Assembly: GCA_028564705.1 (NCBI GenBank)
Contig: JAPXFQ010000499.1
Span: 186,001 to 250,000 of the forward strand
DNA length: 64,000 nt
Reading direction: 5' to 3'
Origin: Apricaphanius iberus
Taxonomy: Eukaryota; Chordata; Actinopteri; Cyprinodontiformes; Aphaniidae
Below, piece by piece: positions 44,111-55,444 of the stretch. The position numbers and the translations under genes are program-made. Positions within the stretch are counted from its first letter, which is position 1. The number at the start of each line of letters is the position of its first letter. The notes under the pieces were generated by a model, which saw only the letters and a list, made by a program, of their open reading frames with translations, was not told the origin of the DNA and searched no databases.

Positions 44111-45300
44111 ATTTTTTGTTTCGGACTATGTGGGTCTGACTGAACCCCTTAGGGCACTGGTTCGTCAGTTAGGAATGCGAAATTTGTCTGCCACATTACA
44201 ATGGACCTCTGAAGCTGAGGAGGCATTTATTGCCTTAAAACAACGTCTGTCCACTGCAACGGCATTGGCAAACCCAGATTACACGCTACCTTTCTACTTA
44301 GATGTTTCTGGAACAAAAGGCCGCATGAATGGTGTTTTGTTCCAGAAAAAAGGGGGAAATAGAGTAGTACTGATGTACACAAGTGTAATGTTGGACAACA
44401 TGGAAAAAACGCCATCCACAGTGCACACAACATGCTGCAGGACTAGCAAAACTTTTGCAGAAAACAGCACACATGGTGATGGGGCATCCATTAAAGGTTC
44501 TCACAACGCATAGTGTTGTAGCATTTATAAACTCGCAAGCATTTACCATGACCTCTTTAAGACAGAGGAGATTGTGCAACATTCTAGACGCACCCAACGT
44601 TACATACACACATGAAGGAATCAACATGGCTGATCAAATGGGGGAAGGAGAACCTCATCAATGTGAGGCAAGAGCCATCAAGGAAGAAAAACTCAGGGAA
44701 GGACTCCATGCCCAACCTATCCCAGATGCCATTACCTGGTTCACAGATTGGTGCTGTTACAGGGATGACCAGGAAGGACTCAAAGCGGCATGGGCCATAG
44801 TGGAACACACCTCAGAGGGATGAAAAACAGTGAAAGCAAAAAGACTGACAGGACAACAGTCAGCTCAGAGGGCTGAACTCAGAGTGGTGATAGAAGCCCT
44901 CAAAATGGGACAAGGAAAAAGACTTAACCTCTATAGTGATTCTGCGTATGCAACAGGAGCATTACACGTAGAACTAAAGCAGTGACTCAGAGCAGGGTTT
45001 GTGACTGCAGGAAACAAACCCATCAAATATCAAGAGGAAATGAGAGAACTCGCTGAGGCGGTGCAAGAACCCACAGAAGTTGGGATCATCAAATGCAAAG
45101 GGCATAGCCAAGGCACAGACTTTGTGTCTCAAGGAAACAACGCAGCGGATGCAGCGGCCAAAAAAGCAGCAGGGTATCAGATGGCTCACATAATGGTAAG
45201 TAGCCTGAAACCAGAAGAAGAGACCCGCCAACAAATCACGGAAGAAACATTGGCAGAACTTCAAGGTAAGGTTTCACCAGACCTGGTTTCACCAGTGTCT
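44111..45300 (+). pseudogene. pol: connection and RNase H
   Basis: Frames 44043-44513, 44455-44823 and 45001-45378 together cover this part, with a frameshift near 44440 and stops at about 44821 and 44983. Readable parts are FIALKQRLSTATALANPDYT (connection), TWFTDWCCYRD (RNase H start, where a Gly follows TD in active enzymes), AQRAELRVVIEALKMG with the Glu, LYSDSAYATGA with the second Asp, and CKGHSQGTDFVSQGNNAAD with the last Asp. Three breaks make it inactive. Confidence 0.8.
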
Positions 45301-45302
45301 GG

Positions 45303-46300
45303 TTGGCCAGAGGGGCCACCAGAACACAGGGAATCTGGAGAGGTCCGGACGGACGACCAATACTACCACCAGGATTGAGACAAACAGCCATGGAAGAAGC
45401 CCATGGGGTGGGACATGTAGGAGTAGGTCAAATGATGACCAATTTGAAACATTGGTGGCATCCACACATGAGAGACATGGCCAAGTATTTGATAGACACC
45501 TGTAAGGAATGTCAAAAGTTTAGTGTCAAGAACACCATGAAAATACCAGAAGGCAGGTTTCCAATCCCAACATGCCCAGGCAAAGAAATCATTATTGATT
45601 ACACAGACATGACAGAAAGGGTAAAAGGTTACAGGTACCTTTTAGTAGTGTTGACGCGTATACAGGATGGCCAGAAGCATGGCCCTCGAAAGCAGAGGAC
45701 AGTAAACACATCGGTTTACGGTTTTCCTGAAAAAATCAGGTCAGATAATGGAACTCACTTCAAAAATAAGGATCTACAAGAGGTAGAACAGATGTTGGGG
45801 TTAAAACACAAATTTGGGACAGTATACCATCCTCAGTCTCAAGGAAAGGTGGGAAGAATGAATCAATCACTGAAAAACAAATTGGCAAAGATCTGTGCAC
45901 AGACTAAATTAAACTGGGTAGATGCACTTCCATTAGCATTAATGTCCATAAGGAGTTCAGTAAATAACTCCACAGGGTTCACTCCACATGAACTACAGAC
46001 AGGTAGACCATTTCCTGGGCCCAGCACTAAATGACCTTTGTCTGCAGACAACAATGAGAAACTGTGCAAAAGAGTGTATTTTAACATATTGCAAAGTGTG
46101 GTATCTCAGTTTTCCAAACAGGTCCAGGACCAAAGAGGCGAAACGGAGGTCACCAGCTCACCAGAAGTCGAGTGGGTGTTGCTAAAGGTCACTAAGAGAA
46201 AGTGGTCAGAACCCAGGTGGGCGGGCCCATACCAGGTGGTGTAGAGGACGTCTCATGCTGTTCGCCTGAGAGGAAAAGGAGAGACCTGGTATCACTGGAG
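45303..46300 (+). pseudogene. pol: integrase
   Basis: HHCC finger: EEAHGVGHVGVGQMMTNLKH then TCKECQKFS. The core has IIIDYTDM and IRSDNGTHF, carrying the two Asp. The expected Glu in the third motif is Gly (QGKVGRMNQ, codon at 45852-45854). Part of the core between the two Asp is scrambled by a frameshift (about 45655-45720). The frame stops at 46034 and the C-terminal domain continues in another frame (KVTKRKWSEPRWAGPYQVV, to 46244). Loss of the catalytic Glu alone would abolish integration. Confidence 0.85.
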
Positions 46301-46681
46301 CCAGTGCGCCCCCGGGGAGGAACCTCAGAGATCCCTCTGTGAGACAAAGAAAGATCTCCAATTAGGTGAGGAGGCCAAATAGTGGGGCAGAATAATCCCC
46401 GGCCAAATCACAGGGCTCAGGGTAGTCGACCCCTGAGTCCACAAAGAAGAAGAGGACTGGGACTAGAAGTATGCGACCAGGAGGAGGAACAGAAGGCCAG
46501 CCAACGGCTACAAAGACAAAGAGCGAAACCACACTTTCCAGCTGCCAGGAGCCAGAGAGGGGGAGAGGAAGTGCCAGGTTAAGAAGAGCAAAACTTGTAA
46601 CTATTATCATTTATCATTTTACTATTTTCACCTCTGCAGACTAAATAATCACTTGTATATCTAATCAACTTTGAAGCAAAA
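46301..46681 (+). other. Spacer between pol and the small ORFs
   Basis: The end of pol trails off here (WYHWSQCAPGEEPQRSLC). A 66-codon frame at 46382-46582 is Arg-rich (SPQRRRGLG, RLQRQRAKPH), but it overlaps the pol tail and may be incidental. Confidence 0.4.
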
Positions 46682-46777
46682 ATGACAACCGCTTGGCTCC
46701 ACGTACTTATTGTGTTTTGGTGTATAATCATGGCTGTATTTCTGTGGGGACTCCTGAGAGCAGTGGGACTGGCCTAA
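46682..46777 (+). CDS. Small single-span membrane peptide ORF (31 aa)
   Basis: ATG at 46682 gives a 31-residue peptide whose middle is almost wholly hydrophobic (VLIVFWCIIMAVFLWGLL), with a polar start and an Arg after the span. This would make a single transmembrane helix. It ends 42 bases before the 92-codon ORF. Its function is unknown. It is too short for statistics, so chance is possible, but the clean ATG-helix-stop layout between pol and env is notable. Confidence 0.4.
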   Translation: MTTAWLHVLIVFWCIIMAVFLWGLLRAVGLA

Positions 46778-46819
46778 GTACTGAGAAGTATTGACAGGGT
46801 CGCAGCGCACCCTTGATCC

Positions 46820-47098
46820 ATGATATTTTGGAACACTAGACTAACGTGGCCCGAAGAAGGTAGAAACGGGCAGATAGAGTATCACAAAGGATATACCCTT
46901 TCGTGGACAGCTAGTGGGGCCGATAGACACCGCCTAATATATCAGGACTCGTGTAGACGGTGGGAGCAAACCCGGTGGGTTCGAGATTTCCCAACATTTG
47001 CTGAGCAAGTTGAGATACTCCTAGGTCTCTGGGAAGCGCTCACAGGTCAGAATTTAGTAACAAAACTCGGAGTGACACCAGAAGGGTTAATAAATTAA
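46820..47098 (+). CDS. Unassigned ORF between pol and env (92 aa)
   Basis: Intact from ATG to TAA, ending 6 bases before the env start codon. Contains several Trp (RLTWPEEG, YTLSWTASG, CRRWEQTRWV, LLGLWEALTG) and a short amphipathic end (VEILLGLWEALTGQNLV). No signal peptide or membrane span. I do not recognise the family. It may be an accessory protein or a former upstream part of env. The surrounding genes are broken while this one is open. Confidence 0.5.
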   Translation: MIFWNTRLTWPEEGRNGQIEYHKGYTLSWTASGADRHRLIYQDSCRRWEQTRWVRDFPTFAEQVEILLGLWEALTGQNLVTKLGVTPEGLIN

Positions 47099-47104
47099 AA
47101 CAGG

Positions 47105-49050
47105 ATGTGGGGTAGTTGGAAACTCACTCTGGGAGTAGGCATCCTATCATTCCTTTTAACCAATGTGGTACTATTTCTATGCAAAGAATGGCCATACAAT
47201 AATGGTGGTTCCTCGAAACCCCTGACAACCGGTCGTTACTCAATATATAGGAAGAAAAAGGAAATAGACATAAAACCTCACGCAGCTTCGGAATGCAGCA
47301 AATATGGCGCTCCTAGCTGGTTCTCCACATTTTGCATCCCGGAAGGCAGTACAGGAATAATCATACTACCCATTGACACCCTCACCTATAAAGGGCAACA
47401 TGCGCGGGACTACAAAGATTATCCAAGTTGGTATATCACCAATGATCAAAAGGACACTAGTTGGTCCACCTTAGTTGCAGACCCAAAAGGGTATGACTGG
47501 AGCCCGTATACCACAGCGGCCTTTGCCAAACACATTCGTCCCTTAGTGAACATAGACAAAACCCAAGATAAGATATACATCACGGTCAACCTTACAAAGG
47601 CAGACCTGGTCCGCTCCACACATAAAGACGGGCAACAGTGTGTGTTATTCTTAATTTGGGCTTACACGATTGGTAGAGACCCCTGTTTCCCCATTACAGT
47701 GTGCCAGGATTCGCGCAATGTAACCACCTCAGTAAGTCAGAATCCAGCCGCGTCAGCAAGAGGAGGCCAGATGTATGAGGCCAGTGCAACACACCGACGA
47801 CGTTGACGAATATTTTTTCATGACCACAGGAATGTCAGGCCAAGTTAACAACTGGCTGTTGATGGTTGAACAGGCAGCAAAACAGGCCCGAGGATCATGT
47901 ATTGTGTGTATGGGAGCACGCCCTCTATTACGAATAGTACCTGCCCTACTCAATAGTTAACAAAACAGGATCAGGGTGTGATAAAGAGGAACACACGTTC
48001 CCCGAGCAACCACCCACTAGGGGCAGAAAACCTTGGTTCTCCCCACACGTGGCACAGGGTAATTTTACGTGCCTGAATTTAACAGGGACCAGGACACACA
48101 TGGGTACAGTTAACTCGTCTTGGTGTGCAGAAACACTAACAGTCAAACCTTCCTTCAAAACAATCCATAGAGCAGATATCTGGTGGTGGTGTGGCAATGA
48201 TAACTTACTGACAAATATACCCAGAAATTCATCGGGATTGTGTGCCATCATTACTCTGATATTACCCATACAGGTTACCCTGGTACTGGATGACCCACAG
48301 CTGATAGGAAATAGGTTAGAAGTCAATCCAGTTTCTAACCATAGGACCAAACGATCCTTACCCGGACAATCCTGGACGGATCCCACATATATTGATGCGA
48401 TAGGAGTACCCAGAGGGGTGCCAAATGAATATAAATTAGTTGACCAAATAGCTGCAGGTTTCAAATCATCAATTTGCTGGTGGTGTACCATAAATAAGAA
48501 CGTGGATAGAATAAATTACATCCATTACAATGTCCAACAGCTAGCCAACCACATGAGAGACGGATTTGAGGCAGTCCATGAACAGCTCGCAGCAACATCA
48601 CTAATGGCATTTCAGAACAGGATAGCTGTAGACATGCTTTTGGCTGAAAAGGGGGGCGTATGTGCAATTTTTGGAGTCCAATGTTGTACGTTCATCCCTA
48701 ACAACACCTCCCCAGATGGTAGCTTAACCAAAGCCATAGACGGCCTTAGGACTTTGAGCAACAAAATGAATGAACATTCAGGAGTGGACCAAGAAATGTG
48801 GGACTCCTGGCTTAATATGTTTGGTAAATATAAAAGTTTAGTTATGTCTATAATGGTGTCCCTAGCAGTGTTTACAGCCATTATGGTCACGTGTGGATGC
48901 TGTTGCATCCCATGCCTACGCGCCCTCCTTAACAGATTAATCACCACGGCCATCTCCCCTGCTCCTCAGGACCCTACACACATGATGATTGCTCTCTTAG
49001 GAGAAGAACCTGTGGAAGAGAATGAAGAGGATGAGTTTGAAGTACTTTAA
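47105..49050 (+). pseudogene. env (gamma-type): surface and transmembrane subunits
   Basis: Starts ATG at 47105 with a hydrophobic signal segment (LGVGILSFLLTNVVLFLC). The surface part is open to 47806, then shifts frame near 47800 and meets a stop at about 47958. From 48049 a 333-codon stretch holds the end of the surface subunit, a furin-type site RTKR (48343-48354) and the whole transmembrane subunit: heptad-rich helix, immunosuppressive-like segment LLAEKGGVCAIFGVQCC with the CX6CC disulfide motif (48661-48687), membrane span about 48830-48920 and a 40-residue acidic tail. Layout matches gamma-type envelopes of fish. The surface half is interrupted, so no complete Env is encoded. Confidence 0.85.
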
Positions 49051-49159
49051 AATTTTTTGAGGTGTGCTTTTCTAACATGATTATGATTTTGATATGTTTA
49101 TTTACTTTCTAGCTACTAACGGTGTGCACTGCTTTGACTTATATTGAACTCTTAAGAGA

Positions 49160-49177
49160 GTTCAAAAGGGGGATTAA
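49160..49177 (+). promoter_or_regulatory. Polypurine tract
   Basis: AAAAGGGGGATTAA immediately in front of the 3' LTR, where plus-strand DNA synthesis would start. Confidence 0.7.
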
Positions 49178-49624
49178 TGAGGATTTTTAATGTGATTAAA
49201 TGTTTTATGCTTGCTGAAAGTAACCGAGGCCTGCAGATGTAATAGGGAGTTGTTTTTCAGAGATGTGCAGTACCAATCTCTACCAAATATGGAGTTGTTT
49301 TTTAGAGATGAAGCTGCAGGATCAGGCACCATCAGGCACCACCAGGTACCTGTTATCTTGCAAGATGTAACTGAAATATGTGTGTGGGGAAATAAATCAG
49401 CAAATGTATTGGTGTGTATGTGCTGTGAGCCATCATGTTGAATGAATAAAACAAGCCTGTCTGCAGAAGAGCGGCAGAACGCTTGGGACTCAGCCTGCTG
49501 GGGACAGGTCTTCTCCACGCTCTGCATAGGTGAAACTAAATTAAGTCTCAGCCAGGTTTTTCTCTACTGAAGATTTGAAGCTCCAACGAACTCCTGAATG
49601 CGAGGGCGGTTTTGAGACCACGAC
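49178..49624 (+). repeat. 3' LTR of the retrovirus
   Basis: Starts TGAGGATTTTTAATG, has a short internal duplication (GGAGTTGTTTTTCAGAGATG then GGAGTTGTTTTTTAGAGATG) and an AATAAA at about 49445. The end is placed at CCACGACA (49617-49624) by the CA rule and by where a dispersed repeat seems to begin. The end is uncertain by tens of bases. Confidence 0.65.
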
Positions 49625-50041
49625 ACTTTCCACAGTCCAAAAGACCCTTTTTATTGTCTTGCATTACATTGAAGAGGGATAAATTCGCCTATAACAGGAA
49701 GAGACCTCCAGCACAACCCGGTTCAGTACAAGCGGTCATCTGCCATCACCATGTGGGGGTTTGAAAAGACATAGCAGAGAAACAAAAAGAACAAAAGAAT
49801 CCCCAGCCACTGAAAATCCAAAAGGCCATCATATCTAAACAGGATACTGGACCAGGTATAGCTTCTATAGAGAGATAAACACTGAGAAAAAAAAAAAAAA
49901 CAAGGTTAACAGCCAAAATATTAAAATATATAACCGACGGGTAGTTTAAGAGACAATTAGAAGAGCGAAGAAAAGTGGTCAGTCTTTCCTCCTACAGTCT
50001 ATGACCATAGCAGCATAACTACAAAAATAGCTCAGCATAAC

Positions 50042-50586
50042 TGTTGTAGGAATTATTACTGCAGTTATAGGCTTTTTTATTGTATTACTCACAGTACCTA
50101 GATAAAACATTAGTTAACTGAACATAGCTTATTTATATTGAATTTGTGCTGATGCATTTATTATTATGCATTTAAGTTTGATTCTGTTACTCGGTGCCCA
50201 CATAAAAAAGAGCTGTTCTGGTTTGATACATGTACTGCAAGATGATAGTTATCTCATATGACACATCCTTTGTCACCTCATGGCAGATCTTGTGTTTACA
50301 TCCATGTTTTTCTGTGATTGGACTTGTGTTTATCCTCTGATGCATGGAACTGAGTGTTAGTTATCTTACCATAACTGTATGACGGGTTTTGTTCTCCCAG
50401 AGCTGAGTACTGAATCAGACAGAAGCTGATTCAATAGGCTGTGGCTGATTACTATATATGCCCATGCATCTGTGCTGAAGTTTCAGAGCTCCCTATGAAC
50501 TCTCCATGCAGTATGTAAAATAAAGAAAATGACTGATCCTTTTTTATCTCATCCGAGGCCTCTCAGACACCATGATTTCCACCACA
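50042..50586 (+). repeat. Putative solo LTR, third family
   Basis: TGTTGTAGG...CCACCACA with near-matching 5-bp flanks ATAAC (50037-50041) and ATAGC (50587-50591). Promoter-like CTATATATG at about 50452 and AATAAAG at about 50520 are properly spaced for an LTR. Its last 60 bp share CTCTCAGACACC with the LTR-like repeat at 25942. Confidence 0.6.
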
Positions 50587-50960
50587 ATAGCCTAGGCCAT
50601 TCTAAAAATAAGCTTTATCAAAAAGGAAGGTTTTAAGCCTTGTCTTAAAAATAGAATGGGTGTCTGCCTCACTAACTAAAACTAGGAGCTTGTTCCACAT
50701 GAGCGGAGCTTAATAACTAAAAGATCTGCTTCCCATGTTACTTTTAGAAATCCTAAGAACTAGAGTAGTAGAGTGAAGTGCTCTATTAGGACCATATACA
50801 TGTACTGTCCTCCCTCACCAGGGCTCTCAAGTTTTCAACATTGCTTGGAGTGAGATTGTGGCGGGGCAGGGGTCCTGTCCCGTCCCTTGCAGCGTCCGAT
50901 CACCATAAACTAACTTAAGCCGATCTGGTACCTACACCGGCAGTAAATTGTACAGCACAC

Positions 50961-50991
50961 GGGGGGGGGGGGGGGGGGGAGGGGGGGGGGG
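50961..50991. repeat. G-run (19 G, A, 11 G)
   Basis: Sits exactly where the left end of the second piggyBac copy should be. About 70 bp of that end, and its TTAA, are missing. The run may be a genuine G-tract or an assembly error. Confidence 0.9.
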
Positions 50992-51873
50992 AGCTTTAAT
51001 ATGGTTATAGATAAAGGTACCCTGTAAATTAGAAAAATCTTCAGGATGATCCAAAGTTTGTGACACGAGCAAAATCATACATCTAATTTGCATATTATTA
51101 CGTCACTTTTACAATTTTTTGCTTTTATACATTTTTTAAAACTTTTTTCATCAATAATTTTTTTTTTTATTTAGATTTTTCTATATGTATTTTCTACATC
51201 TATATATCGATATATCTGTTTATGTCCTTTCTTATGTGGCTTCGTTACTCTATTCACTATATAAAATCAACAGAAAGAAAATATTGGCCACATAATTTTA
51301 CAGATCTGTCCCAAAAAGAACTAATAGGCTCATCAAATTGTCTGATCCACTGGTGATTCTACTCTTCCTCATCTGTCAAGCAAACCTCGCCAAAATCATC
51401 ATCATTATCATCCTCACTTGCTGCGGGACAGAGAACTTTACTGCTGTTTACTCGCTTATAAGCGGTCTTTTTTCTCTCCTGTTTTCGATCGCATCTGCTA
51501 TTATTTCCACTGATTTTTACATCCCTCAGAGGTAAATATTTATCTTCAGAATCTGAATAAGCCAATAGTTCCCGGCGGGGAACTCCGACATCTCGGCTTC
51601 CTAAGTTTTATCTTTCTAAAACTTGCTTTCTCTATACTGTGACAACAGCAGCTGCACCTCGCGTCCCCCGCTCGCGGCGCTGACTTAAAGGCCGATTTAC
51701 TCCAAAAGTTTCCATGGTAACACACCCAAAAAGGTGTCCAATATTAAAGTTACACATGTCCGACATCTGCTGGTGTAAAGTAGTAATTAAATTAGTGGCC
51801 CTATCTCCAGCTGTGGCTTGTTAAAACCAGCAATATTGCTTGTCGCAATATTACGACTTTGTCGCCTAGAGGG
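50992..51873 (-). mobile_element. piggyBac-like non-autonomous element, copy 2
   Basis: Homologous to 30980-32186 from CTTTAATATGGTTATAGATA to the right end, which is followed by TTAA (51874-51877). The minus frame 51565-51359 (MAYSDSEDKYLPLRD, then a Lys/Arg stretch and SEDDNDDDFGE) is the acidic start of a piggyBac-like transposase, with no catalytic domain behind it. The subterminal palindrome is present with one mismatch (51842-51857). Confidence 0.75.
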
Positions 51874-52156
51874 TTAATCATTTATCAGTGTGAGAAATGG
51901 CATGTGTGGTGTGTGAGCATGGGAAGTCGGTGAAATGCGTGTGTCTCATGCTCATTGCGTGAGACTTGAGAGCACTGTCCTTCACCATCGGAGCCGACTC
52001 ACCTCTAGGTAGTGGTCGGTGGACAGTCAAAAACATTACAGCCGTAGATCAGATTAAACAACATCCAATCAAGCCCAGGCCTAGGGTGTCCTGGTGTCAA
52101 CAGCACATATGAACACCCTAATGCTTGAACATGATGTTTGTTATGGACAATTCATG

Positions 52157-52390
52157 TCAACCACAGAAGTCCAATAACAAAACCCTACTTGGGTTCAGAT
52201 TGTGGGGGCTATTCCACCCAACTAAACCTCTCCAGGTCTCACCATCATTACACATGTAAGCGTTGAAGTCCTCCATCAGAACAAGGGAGTTCCTGGAAGA
52301 AGCTCTCTCTAGCACCCCCTCCAAGGACTCCAAAAAGGGTGGGTATTCTGGTCTACTGTTTAGTGCATAACCACAAATAACACATTGCAA
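52157..52390 (-). pseudogene. LINE endonuclease fragment (Rex3/RTE-like)
   Basis: The minus frame reads VICGYALNSRPEYPPFLESL, EGVLERASSRNSLVLMEDFN (normally GDFN) and NPSRVLLLDFC. This is a fragment of the apurinic-type endonuclease of a fish LINE. Gly to Glu at the GDFN motif and truncation on both sides show it is dead. Confidence 0.6.
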
Positions 52391-52734
52391 AAACTGTCCA
52401 TCTAACCATCTCCAAAAATCTGTTTTCCAGCTAAAAAGTATTTTTGATCATGTTTTTGAGCATATACTAAGCAAGAGCAGAGGTTGTCAATTATTAAGCT
52501 GATTTTGAGTATATAAATGTCTTATTTTGAAAATTCTTACAAGTGCAGACTACCCTAATCCTTAAAATACTAGCTCAGTCTACAGAAATAATCTGCCAAT
52601 GAAATAATACAAATTGCACTTGGTAAGAATTCTTAAAATGAAACATATATCTATCCGTCCAGGCCTGGGAACATTTACTCTATTTACTGTATTCATTGTA
52701 GGGGTCAAAGCTGCACTTTTACTGATCTCTCACC

Positions 52735-52862
52735 TAGTGCCAGTATGGGATTTATGACCTTACCAGGGGTAGAAAGCCCCCGACGATTTAGCTCCTAGGA
52801 CCACCGAGAAACTCAAACCCATCCACCACGATAAGGTGGCCCCAGGGAGGGACTGTCGCCGT
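52735..52862. repeat. Short dispersed repeat, possibly Rex3-related
   Basis: TTACCAGGGG, AAAGCCCCCGACGATTTAGC and CACCACGATAAGGTGGC match a block I recall from untranslated parts of fish Rex3-like elements. Unsure. Confidence 0.35.
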
Positions 52863-52869
52863 ATTTGTA

Positions 52870-54957
52870 TTTTTCATACTGTACCAACTTTTTTTCTGAT
52901 TTGGGATTGTTAATATAGAGGGCTGCCTTATTGGACTGAACTACCACCAACTCTTAAGTACATAATTCTATTAAAAATAAAATAAAAACTGTGACTTTAA
53001 AATAGTATACAATGTGAATATGTGTTATATTTGTAAAGGATTGTATGTAACTTTTATGTTCCTGATGTTAAAATTAATAATAATGTAGGGGAGGTGATCT
53101 TATTGTCCACTCCACCTGTCCTCTCCTGCACAGTTGTTTTTCTTGGTTGGTTGGTTGTGATTATTTATTTGTGTGTAAATAAATATTCATAACCAAACCA
53201 ATTAATATATCTCCAAATGACCATATTAAAAAGGATCACGTCTGTCACTGATTACATGCAGTATATTCAGCCATGTGTCATTTGGGATTCAGAAACCTTT
53301 CAGAATGTGCTCACTCTTGTTTATTTTATTTTTTTTATTTTCTAAGTTTAGCTTGTTTTGAGAACAAAACCTTAAAGGTGCTTTAATTCCTTCACTGAAT
53401 GTTGACTTGAATTCATTTCAAATACATGATACATTGTGGTTTAGCTGTTCAAAATAGCTGAAGAAAACCCAACGTGGCTTCTCAGCTCACATAAAGCCTA
53501 TTTTAATTTGTTTCGTCAGCGTTCCCCAGAAGGGGAGAAAGGTCAGCCTATTTTTGTCATAGAGGCTCAGTATGTCAGCTTCTAGGACCAGCAGAGTAAA
53601 GAAAAACAAGAAATCACATTTACAGCAGCATCAATTAAAGACGTCCTGTCAATTTTAAAATCATGCTTCAAATCCGGAAATATCTTTAGGTTAGAATGTT
53701 ACTGTTGATAAATTTGTCAAATATAAATATTTTTCTTTTTTGACAACTTCAGGTGAAAAAAATGAGAAGATTCACATAAAATCATTGGATCTGTAATTCC
53801 CAGTAAATAATTTCCACCCATGATTCTGCAAACACCTATAGGCACTGCTTCTACAAGAACAATTGCAGCATTTATATAAGTTGCAAGTAGTAAAGAAATT
53901 CAGTGTGTTATCTAGAAATAAAAACATGCTGTTGCTGAAGATGTGTCAACTAAACTATACATTCAGAATGGATCCAAGTAATGTTGTTTTTGCCAAATTT
54001 AGATTCAGAAGCAGCATATATATATTTTGTCGACATATATAATTAAAGCACGGATAATTAGCTAAAGTACGCCACATCATATTAAGTAGCCTAGAGTTAC
54101 AAAGGTATAGCTTTACACACTTCAGACATATATGAAATAGGGGATACTTTCAGACACTCTTGGCTCATATCTTGAATCATGGGGGCTAATAGTAGTTGCT
54201 CATAGTCTCCATCTGGTAAATGCTCCGCCGATGTAGATTCTTGTTTTCTCACGGTTATTTATTTTTCTTTTCTGTGGTATGGTTTCCTCCCTCAGATGGT
54301 CCTCCATTGAAATTGAAAACTATGATCAACAGTCCTCTATGCTCGTTGCTCATTTCTTCTCTTCACCTCTCCCCCTCCCCCCGCCGTCACTGGCTAAAAC
54401 ATGTAAAGCAGACAAGTTTAACCCCTTTCAGCTAACGTATTCAAAGATGGCGATGCAACTTGGGAACCTCAGATGGGGGGCAGTGCACCCCCTGTATCTA
54501 TAAACAACGTATTATATGACACGAGAACGCTTTCATGATAATGCGATTGTGACTAGACCTCGGTAAAATAGGTATTTACGAAAGCAGTACTTGGTTTTTA
54601 TTAATAAAAGGCCGAATTTGTTACACACTGGACATTTAATGTTAGCTCACTAATGTTGGCTCGCATAGCATAACCCCTCCGGTTATGCTATGCTCCACTG
54701 CTCTGCTCTGCTTCAGAGCCAGGAGGACATCACACTGAAACAAACAGTGCTAAGCTTCATCACCAACAGTATTCTCACATATAATTTGAAAATAACGAAG
54801 CAACACAATGAAACTCTGTTATATTACGGGCTCAGACCTTTGGTTTATTTTATTTTATTTATTTTGTTTTGTAAAAAGTCACAGTCAATTAAACCTATCT
54901 CAGGCTAACTCCATGATTTAGACATAGCCCAAACCAACACAGCTGCAATCACAAAGC
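52870..54957. other. No gene recognised
   Basis: AT-rich with short frames only (largest 74 codons near 54279-54503). A likely mixture of single-copy DNA and worn repeats. Confidence 0.45.
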
Positions 54958-55408
54958 AAATCTTTCCAGCCCAGTATATAAAAAAGCCATGGTTGTTGTT
55001 TACTAAACATTCTAAGATGCTACAGATCAATTAATTAACCACACAATGCCGTTATAAGAATCACATAAGTAGCTTGATAAATGGCTAACCCACATTAAAA
55101 TTAGCATGTAGCCACTTACTTATCTGTCCATCAGGCGTCTTTTTTGTTTGATCCAGCAGCTGTTCTTTAGGAATGTAGAATAAAATCCTGTAATCCATCA
55201 GCCAAACGGGCGCTTTCATAGAGAAAGTTAAAAAAATCCAACAAAAAAGTGTTAAAAGATGCCAAAAACCGCTCTGCCTGCAGGGTCGGGGCAGACACTT
55301 CTAGCATTCAACTTTCAACCGGTGATGTCACTAGTTGAACACTAATGGTGCATTCACACTGCACAGTTGGTCTGCGTCAGGCAACGCATTAAACGGATGT
55401 AGTTTGAC

Positions 55409-55444
<36 letters not shown>

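Larger units (their letters stand above)
41431..49624 (+). mobile_element. Endogenous retrovirus, gamma-type envelope
   Basis: Order on the plus strand: truncated 5' LTR, gag, pol (RT, RNase H, integrase), two small ORFs, env, polypurine tract, 3' LTR. The first 102 bp of the 5' LTR match the 3' LTR with about one difference, but the rest of the LTR, the primer site and the start of gag are deleted. Frames are broken in pol and env and a C-rich block replaces part of pol. It is therefore a defective germline copy. No matching target duplication was found, and the right boundary is approximate. Confidence 0.85.
50819..51977. mobile_element. hAT-type non-autonomous transposon
   Basis: Inverted ends CAGGGCTCTCAAG and CAGTGCTCTCAAG (one mismatch), flanked by 8-bp duplications TCCCTCAC (50811-50818) and TCCTTCAC (51978-51985), one mismatch. 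Eight bases is the hAT target size. The interior is mostly the piggyBac copy inserted within it, so the hAT itself is only about 270 bp. Confidence 0.75.
49640..52130. repeat. Fish dispersed repeat interrupted by an LTR and a hAT element
   Basis: Outer pieces (49640-50041, 50592-50818, 51986-52130) contain GACCTCCAGCACAACCCGG, CATAGCAGCATAACTA and CTTTATCAAAAAGGAAGGTT. I recall these in this order from a common fish repeat but cannot name it securely. The pieces are separated by a putative solo LTR and a hAT element, each with target duplications. Confidence 0.5.

Noticed and set aside
46382..46582. Arg-rich ORF as a Rev-like accessory gene
   Set aside because: Overlaps the decaying end of pol, has no leucine-rich export motif that I can see, and Arg-rich text is common in GA-rich DNA.
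47105..49050. Intact captured envelope gene (syncytin-like)
   Set aside because: The surface half has a frameshift near 47800 and a stop near 47958, and it lies inside a full provirus rather than alone.
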